Below, in pieces: positions 57,660 through 64,000 of a DNA stretch of 64,000 nucleotides; the stretch's first letter is position 1; every line of letters begins with the position of its first letter. Location of the stretch: the NCBI GenBank assembly GCA_038049695.1, contig CP142452.1:93503501-93567500 (forward strand), written 5' to 3'. The position numbers and the translations under genes are program-made. The notes beneath the pieces were generated by a model. The model saw only the letters and a program-made list of their open reading frames with translations. It did no database searches and was not told the DNA's origin. This DNA comes from Cinnamomum chago. Taxonomy: Eukaryota; Streptophyta; Magnoliopsida; Laurales; Lauraceae.

Positions 57660-58097
57660 TTGTCTCTGTCTGGCCATGAGTTTACTCAGTACCTCATTAG
57701 GAGTAATCCCCGTAATTCCTATGATTTACTATGCATGAGTGAGCTTTTTAATCTTCGACATGCAAAGCTGAGAAATGTTATTGAAAGGACATTTGGCCTG
57801 TGGAAGGAACGGTTTCCAATTTTGACACATATACCTCGTAATTATCCTATCAAGACACAGGTAAAGATTGTAAATGCATGTGCTGTATTACACAACTTTA
57901 TCACGAAGAGAAGTCCTAGTACGGATGAATTATATGAACGTCATCGTCATGAAAGAATATTCATTGATGATGAAGATAATGATGATCGTCAGGATGAAGT
58001 GAACAATGAAGAATCCGATAGTCAATATGCTTATCGCTTACGAGATGCAATGGCATTAGAGATGTGGGATGCTAATGCTAATAGAAGAGCTCGATGA
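57660..58097 (+). pseudogene. Internally deleted PIF/Harbinger transposase (DDE_Tnp_4, HARBI1/ALP1-like)
   Basis: The C-terminal part LFNLRHAKLRNVIERTFGLW and KERFPIL...VNACAVLHNFI is diagnostic for Harbinger transposases and the plant ALP1-like nucleases derived from them. It ends with the usual acidic tail and stop at 58095-58097. The preceding residues (LSGHEFTQYLIRSNPRNSYD LLCMSE region, 57665-57745) resemble the N-terminal part of the same protein. The fusion of the two lacks the central catalytic core with its first two acidic residues, so it cannot be active. The frame opens at a TTG, not an ATG. Confidence 0.75.
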
Positions 58098-58806
58098 ACT
58101 GACATGTAGGAATTCTCTCCTTTTTTTGCACATGGAGGGATATTCATTTTGAAAATGTGACGTCTATTTATTTTGTAAAGGGCACATGGTAAATTCTTTT
58201 TTGAAACACCATGACTTCATTGATAGAAAAGATGGGTGACTTTATTTATATGAGATTGAAACACCATAAAACTTTTTATGGTTTGGGTTTTTTTGTTTAT
58301 ATGAATTTAAAAAGTATATATAGAAATGATCGAAAAGTTACTATTTTTGGTATAGAGTGGAGATGCATTAGAATATTTTAGTTGTTTATCTTGTGCAGTT
58401 GGTCCCACTTTATTGACTAATCATGGAGGGATTTAACTGGGGACATGTGTTTTTTTCATTTTTTTTTTTATTATAGCAACACTTCATTTTTGCTTTTCCA
58501 TGTTTTCATGGTTTGACAATCATCCAAACATTTACAAGAACAAAAGGTGGTGACCATTTTTAGTGCTCCTAACTATTGCTACTATCAATATAATTTACAA
58601 AAATAAAAATCTATCATTTTCACATGTAGTTCAAACAAACGTGATAAAATGATTCACATGCGTAAATGATATGAAAATGACAACAGTAGACAAACGTTGT
58701 AAACTGAAACACATGTGTAAAACTTACATATGTGAAATTTACATATGGAACATTTCCATATGTAAACTGCATTTACACATCTCATGTGTAAAAGACAAAC
58801 GCCCCC

Positions 58807-59631
58807 AGGACAAATTTGCATGTACAACTTCTTTTGATAAGTCAATTTTGCCTATATGATTTTTACAGTATGACAAGTTTATTTTTTTTATAATTGAATC
58901 AGACAAACCAAATATGAAACCGGCACATATCCGTCCCTATTGATGTCATCTGTGGAGCAAATGAGGTGGTCGCATCCTAAGTCATGGCATGCCAAAGTTA
59001 TGGTTTCTTTGGCAATGTAATTTCATTGCAATACCTTGCTATAAAATGTAAACCTCATTGGCATTGTATCTTTGGTGGTAGGAGCGATGTTTATTAAAAT
59101 AAATTACTATCATTCACCAAAAAAAAAAATGACGACAATGAAGTATTTATACAAGTTCTTACTAAGAAATAGAAATAGTTAGGGACTTATTTGTAATTTT
59201 CTAAAAATAATGAACTAATTTATAATTATAGAAAACTTTGGTGAAAGGTGTCTTTATAAATTATAATCCAGAAAATAGTGAATCATATGAATAATGTGCT
59301 AGGGCTGGCCATAAAGTAGAGTTGGACAACAACTAGTCCTCATTGCTCTCTTCAAAATACTTTGTCCTCTACGACCTTGATTTTCTTCTCTGACCTCTTC
59401 TTCTTTGATCTTTTGGAGTTTTAACCCACTTCTCTATAATATCCATTTTCTAATTTTTAATGGAAATGAACTTAGGAAAAACTGTTTTCAAATTGATTAT
59501 CATAATCATGGATGCATGTGACATTTTGCTTGTTTTGAGTTGGAAACCTTGGAAAACAGCATATTAGAGATAATTAAAGACTATTGATTACATACATGAT
59601 TTACAAATTACTCCCAAATAAAGGAAGTCAA
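58807..59631. other. Downstream flank of the second CERK1 copy
   Basis: Similar to 37230-37660 downstream of the first CERK1 gene (for instance the GGCAGTGTAATTCTATTG-type block at 37330 and its counterpart at 59011). No gene. Confidence 0.6.
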
Positions 59632-59717
59632 TCAAGCAACAAGTGGGACAGACTCCCTTTCGGACATGATGTTGACTAGAGCTTGGCTTTCATAAAAAGA
59701 GTAAACATCCAAATTAT

Positions 59718-60425
59718 TAGTACTGCACATGGGTGGTTCGGATCGGTTTAACACTAAAACCAACAACCAAACCGAACCTGTCGGTTTTTTAATTAACCGA
59801 TCCGATCCGACCGATGGAGAATACTTAAACCAAACCGAACTAAACCAAACGTTTTGGTTCGGTTCGGTCGGTTAAACCGTTGTTTTTTATTTTATTTTTT
59901 TGAAAATTAGACATTGGAAATTTCAAAATGATGATACCCCGTCCTTTGTATTTATTCCAATGTTTGGTACAAATATAAAAATCCAACAATCCATGCTGGA
60001 CTAAACGCATATAAAAAAGAATTTTACCCCAAAAAAAGAGTTTGAACTAAACACAAGGACCCAAAAAAAAAAAAAAAAACAATAACCAACTTGGCAGTGA
60101 AACATTCATTCCACATAATACTCTCTGAGGTAGTGTTGACAATTGAGTTTATGTGAGAATGGAGTTGTCGACTCTAATTATGAAAGTAGTAAAAAACGAA
60201 ATCCTAAGGCTAAAATAGTAAAAAAACAATACTTAAGTTACCACATACGGTCGGTTTGGTTTAAGCGGTTAACTGTGGGCTCAAACCAATAACCAACTAA
60301 TGTAAGCGGTTTTTATGATTTTCAAACCGTTAACCGAACCGATCCACTATAAATCAATCCGAACCGCCCAGTTCGGTCGTTTCGGTTCGATTTTGCAGTG
60401 ATACCGGATTTTTTGTACAGCCCTA
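59718..60425. mobile_element. Non-autonomous hAT-like element, 708 bp, in the last exon of the CERK1-like copy
   Basis: Exact 8-bp target duplication CAAATTAT at 59710-59717 and 60426-60433. Ends: TAGTACTGCACATGGG on the left, and TAGGGCTGTACAAAAAATCC as complement of the right, sharing TAG-nn-CTG-n-ACA, a pattern typical of hAT ends. Interior has many AACCGAACC / GGTTCGGTT repeats near both ends. No coding frame. The interrupted exon sequence resumes exactly on the other side. Confidence 0.88.
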
Positions 60426-60609
60426 CAAATTATCCGATGATGATGATGACGACAATTCCATTAATGCAACTACTACGGTCCTCATGCTTGGCCTTAGTTG
60501 AGGATTTTCGTAAGTGCAAGCCTTAGCGAGCTGGGCCATCTGCATGAAGAATTGGAAACGCATAAATCAAAATCACACAACTATTCTTATCTAGGAACCT
60601 CTTTCACGT

Positions 60610-60762
60610 GGATCCGGATATTGTTTGGACCAATTAGGGGTGACACATTTCTTTTATATTTAAAAGACGGTGCCGGTTTTTAAACCCAATAATATCATGT
60701 GTTAGTCCCTGATTGGTCCAAACAGAATTTTCCTGGTTGGTCCAAAAAAGGAATTCAGGTTC
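60610..60762. mobile_element. Mutator-like MITE, 153 bp, in an intron of the CERK1-like copy
   Basis: The 9-bp direct repeat CTTTCACGT lies at 60601-60609 and 60763-60771. Inside, GTTTGGACCAATTAGGGG... near the left pairs with TGTTTGGACCAATCAGGGAC on the complement near the right; a further TTTTGGACCAACC lies at the right end. CERK1 has uninterrupted sequence here (AACCTCTTTCATGTCAATCT), so the insertion is specific to this copy. Confidence 0.8.
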
Positions 60763-61284
60763 CTTTCACGTCGATTGCTTTGAGTTCTGACCTTATGAAC
60801 TGAGTCAATTGGATAGCTGTCACCAAGTCTAGGATCCACTAGCTTACGAAGATCTTCTCGTGAATCAGTCTCGTTAAGAACACCCTGGAACTGTAAAATC
60901 AGGAGTATCATGTTGCGTTGTTAATGGTAAATATTCTTAGAGGTCAGTATAAATAAAACAAATGAGAGGCAAGAGACTCTGACCAGTGCACCAAGTCCCT
61001 TTGGTTCAGGATCGGATCCACTCATCTTGACAATAGCTTTCTTGGCTGAAATAAGTTCATAAAGGACAACACCAAAGGCATAGACATCTACCTTGGGAGA
61101 AACTTTACTAGATCGAGCATATCTGCAAGCATGGGAAAATATCCAATCCATATTACTATTTTCAAAAGATGTCTTGTGTTTAAAACATGATTGTTCTTAC
61201 TTTTGGCAAACAACTGACAAGATCAAGCATGTATAAAGTCCTTATCAATCAAACTAATGAAAATTAAAATAATAAAATAAAATC

Positions 61285-61540
61285 CAAGGCACGCCTACAA
61301 TGGCGCTCGCGAGGAAAAGTTTCTCCATTAAAGTTGATGGCTTTTTAAGGAAGTAGGGTAGGCCTAAGAGAAAATGGATGGAAGTACCGAAGTAGTGAGG
61401 ATAGATTCGAACAAGGATACAACCTATCTGAATATTTGGCCCAGGATAGACTAAAATGGCAAAACAAAATTCATGTAGCTAACCCAACACAGTTGGGACA
61501 AGACTTTAATGATGGTGGTGGTGATGATGAAAAACATAAA
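61285..61540 (+). mobile_element. 5'-truncated RTE-type LINE fragment
   Basis: Plus strand: a degenerate ORF2 end (GRPKRKWMEV-like codons near 61350-61380) followed by TTCATGTAGCTAACCCAACA and CAGTTGGGACAAGAC with a GATGGTGGTGGTGATGATGA triplet tail. Lies in the intron between exons 9 and 10 of the CERK1-like copy. Confidence 0.65.
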
Positions 61541-63325
61541 AACTTCCCCCAAAGACAACAAGTTCCTTCTTGTAAAAGAAGGTTGGTTATTATTCAATCT
61601 TTAGAGCATGTTTGTTTGTATTAAAATACATAGGAACTTGTATTGAAATGATCAACTCTACTAAAGGACTATTAAAGAGATGAGGGGTAAAGGATATGAG
61701 GTGATTGGTGAAAGATATAAGGTGAAGATGTAGATAGGACCTTCACTTTTTTATGTATTGAATTACTAGAGTGATGACGGGGTAGTCCTTTCCCATCTTC
61801 TTTTGTTTCTATATCCCTATAAGGAAAGCTTATTTGATATGCTCATTTTTGGAAATTCACCTTTGATCTTTATTATTAACCACTTACGGTATGAATCCTA
61901 AGTATTCTAATGCAAACAAACTCGCCCTTAGCAATTTGTTTTGGAGAAGCAACCATTTAGCAATTCCCAAGATGCAGCCACTTTTGGCACCATGGACCTC
62001 AGTGAATGAATTGTTGCCTGCTTCTGCGGGTGAAATCATTTCTTCCATCTACAAATTTCAAGTTTGTGTATCTTTTTGGACAAAGTATATTCACAAGAAG
62101 CATCATCATTCCAAGAATAAAGTTAACTTCACCATATTAAGAAGGATGCAATGTAGAAAATCTAGGAATTACCAGAAGCCACTATTCAATTGGGATGTTT
62201 AGCACTCATTTGTTTGCTTGGATCCTAGGAATTCATGGTAAAATGGGTTCCAACAGAGGGTCGTTAAAGAGGTGAAGAGTGAAGGATATATATAAGTTCG
62301 AGATGTAGATGGATTACTGATTTTCCTAGGTTTGTCTGTGTATTCATTTTCAATTTCCCCATAATTCAATTTCCATTAAAAGTGAGATTACATGATAGGC
62401 GTTTATTCACCCTTGTTTCTTCAATATTACCCACATTTAGGAACATATTTATTAAAATTCCTAGGAATTCAGGTCCATAAAAATAAAGGTGACCTAAGTT
62501 TCAAAACTAGAAAGCAGATACATGGTAATGTTCTAATGCTAAGATGACGTACAACAGTATTAGCAACTTTTCAATGATCTTTTGCAGGCAGATCCTTTAA
62601 AACAATCACAGAATTGCGATGACCATTATCTTAGTTCAAGTCTGTGACACTTGAATGTAACTGTGGGATCACTATTGTTTTTTCTTTATATTTTTTTTTC
62701 TTGTTTTGTTTTGTTTTTATTTTTTTTAGGGTGTTCAAAGCAATGTATGAGAGAATTCAGAGCACTAGCTTGGGTTTCTTACTCAGGGGGCATGTATCCA
62801 AATGTACCAGCAAGATTTGTTTGCAATGATGTACTCCCAACTTTTGTCAGTTTAGTCAAACCAAAATCCGCAACCTACAAGATAAATAGATACATATTAT
62901 ATACTGCGCGCGTTATGATATTTTACTTGGGTTATTGAAGTGTTATGCTCTGGGGAAGGGACAGGCAATACCTTTCCATGAAAATTCTTGTCTATCAAAA
63001 TGTTCGATGATTTGATATCACGATGGATATATGCTGGAACAGTATGCTCGTGGATATATTCAAGGCCCCTCGCCGAATCAAGGGCAATCTGGACCCTTGT
63101 AGACCACAGGAGTGGCTCCCACACTGAGATGAAAATTTTAATCATAACACTGTTCCAAATGCATCAGAATTAACAAAGGATCAATTACTATAAGGTTCTG
63201 GAGGATGTGTGCAGTGTCCTGCTCCAAGTACCCGAGCCATGCAAGTGTTGGCTTAAGTTGCCATTTTCGATGAACTCATAAACTAGGAATAATGAATTCT
63301 CCATGCAGTATCCAATCAAATACAC

Positions 63326-64000
63326 CTGGAAGGACAAAGATGGACAGAAATTGTAAAATAATTTCAAGCCAAACATACAACTACATCAAGAGCTGATAAC
63401 AAAGCTGTACCAAATGTATAGCATCTTGAAAGACAAATTTACATATAATGGCTGCTAGTTGAGTAACCAATACTTCCCACAAACAAAATATCATCTATAT
63501 CAAAATGCCTAATGGCCTAGAATAGACTGCTCTCAGATACCATGCTAGCTAACCCAGTTATTCTTGGCATTGGTATCATTGTTTCCTTCTCATCTTAAAT
63601 GTCTGCACGCATGTCCCAGCAATCAACTCTCAGCTTCCAGCAGATTCGTCCAATCTAGTTCTCAGTCTCAGTTCCCTATATTAAAATGTATCTATCTCGC
63701 TTCAATGGGAAAGGCTCTTCATGGTATGCTGTAATCGCAAAGATTAAACCATAGTCATCATACGAAGAATCCTAGCCAAGGAATCCTTTGGCAATTTGGA
63801 TCAGATCCTTACAAAGATTAGAGAGCTTCAATTGATGGCTCATTAGCTGAATCCAGGTGTAGACTAGTCCCTAGATAACAAATGGATTAATATTGAATTT
63901 CAATGATCTCATTTGCATCTCTTCTTATTGATGATCCCTGCATCACCTCGATGACTAGGCTGCTTGTATTTTCTTTCCGGTCTAAAATAATCAGTCAACT
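63326..64000. other. Intron of the CERK1-like copy, then unrelated sequence to the window edge
   Basis: 63326-63465 is similar to CERK1 intron 6 (39720-39860). Beyond that the match stops. TGGTATCTGAGAGC on the minus strand (about 63543-63530) resembles an initiator-tRNA primer site of a Copia-type retroelement, so a retroelement insertion may begin here. CERK1 exon 6 has no counterpart before 64000. Confidence 0.45.

Larger units (their letters stand above)
54906..58806 (+). mobile_element. Defective PIF/Harbinger-like DNA transposon
   Basis: Left end GGGGTCGTTTGTTTGCAACC, right end the complement of GGGGGCGTTTGTCTTTTACA, with many subterminal CATATGTAAA/TTTACATATG-type repeats at both ends. 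Inside lie a SANT/Myb-like ORF (57030 on) and a shortened transposase (57660-58097), the two-gene content of this superfamily. The matching flank of the first CERK1 copy lacks this block, which supports insertion after the duplication. The 3-bp target duplication expected is not clear, so borders are approximate. Confidence 0.7.
59632..63325 (-). pseudogene. Second, tandem CERK1-like kinase gene, 3' part; last exon split by a hAT-like element
   Basis: Six exons equivalent to CERK1 exons 7-12 are visible: 63232-63325, 62972-63123, 62783-62874, 60984-61122, 60792-60890 and 60423-60539 (minus), with GT-AG borders and lengths identical to CERK1 except exon 10 (18 bp shorter). [12 protein letters not shown] and ADFGLTKL are intact, so the kinase core could still fold. 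The last exon reads [20 protein letters not shown]..., gains a Ser run, and then meets a TAG that is the first three bases of the hAT element; its old 3' end continues at 59709-59632, where the ancestral stop after the Arg is also lost. Exons 1-6 are not found up to 64000 and may lie outside the window. Whether it is a pseudogene or a gene with a shortened tail is open; I lean to decayed. Confidence 0.8.

Overview
The window is plant nuclear DNA. It carries five spliced or intronless protein genes of typical angiosperm families, long AT-rich introns and intergenic stretches, GT-AG introns, and a dense layer of decayed transposable elements. No organelle, viral or bacterial block is visible. 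The families (STIG1-like, RTE1, DYW-type PPR, CERK1-type LysM kinase) fix it as a flowering plant. I cannot fix the genus; many GC-rich patches of the gtgggcccac type made me think of a magnoliid, but that is a weak impression.

Layout. 1-1161: intergenic with a long (TA)n tract. 1162-14475 (+): a 15-exon malonyl-CoA decarboxylase gene whose exons join in frame to about 560 codons; its introns hold LINE, RTE, MITE and LTR remnants. 16756-17340 (-): an intronless STIG1-like secreted Cys-rich protein. 19514-28200 (-): an RTE1 (reversion to ethylene sensitivity) gene with two coding exons and a probable untranslated first exon; one intron holds a 5'-truncated LINE with target-site duplication. 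28.2-33.1 kb: gene-poor. 33107-35413 (+): an intronless PPR-DYW gene. 37740-49565 (-): a complete 12-exon CERK1/LYK1-type chitin receptor kinase, including a 5-bp microexon and a probable GC-AG intron. 49.6-54.9 kb: gene-poor, with SINE and MITE insertions. 54.9-58.8 kb: a defective PIF/Harbinger-like DNA transposon. 59.6-64 kb (-): the 3' part of a second CERK1-like gene, a tandem copy of the first, whose last exon is split by a 708-bp hAT-like element with an 8-bp target duplication.

The genes do not form an operon-like unit. The one real relation is the tandem CERK1 duplication: exons, introns and roughly 0.8 kb of downstream flank are shared between 36.8-49.6 kb and 54.2-64 kb, and the second copy has since taken SINE, Harbinger-like, hAT-like and Mutator-like insertions. 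I found no undescribed multi-gene system. The most unusual signals are the microexon, the GC donor, the hAT-made stop codon, and several unrelated hairpin MITEs sitting inside (TA)n microsatellites.
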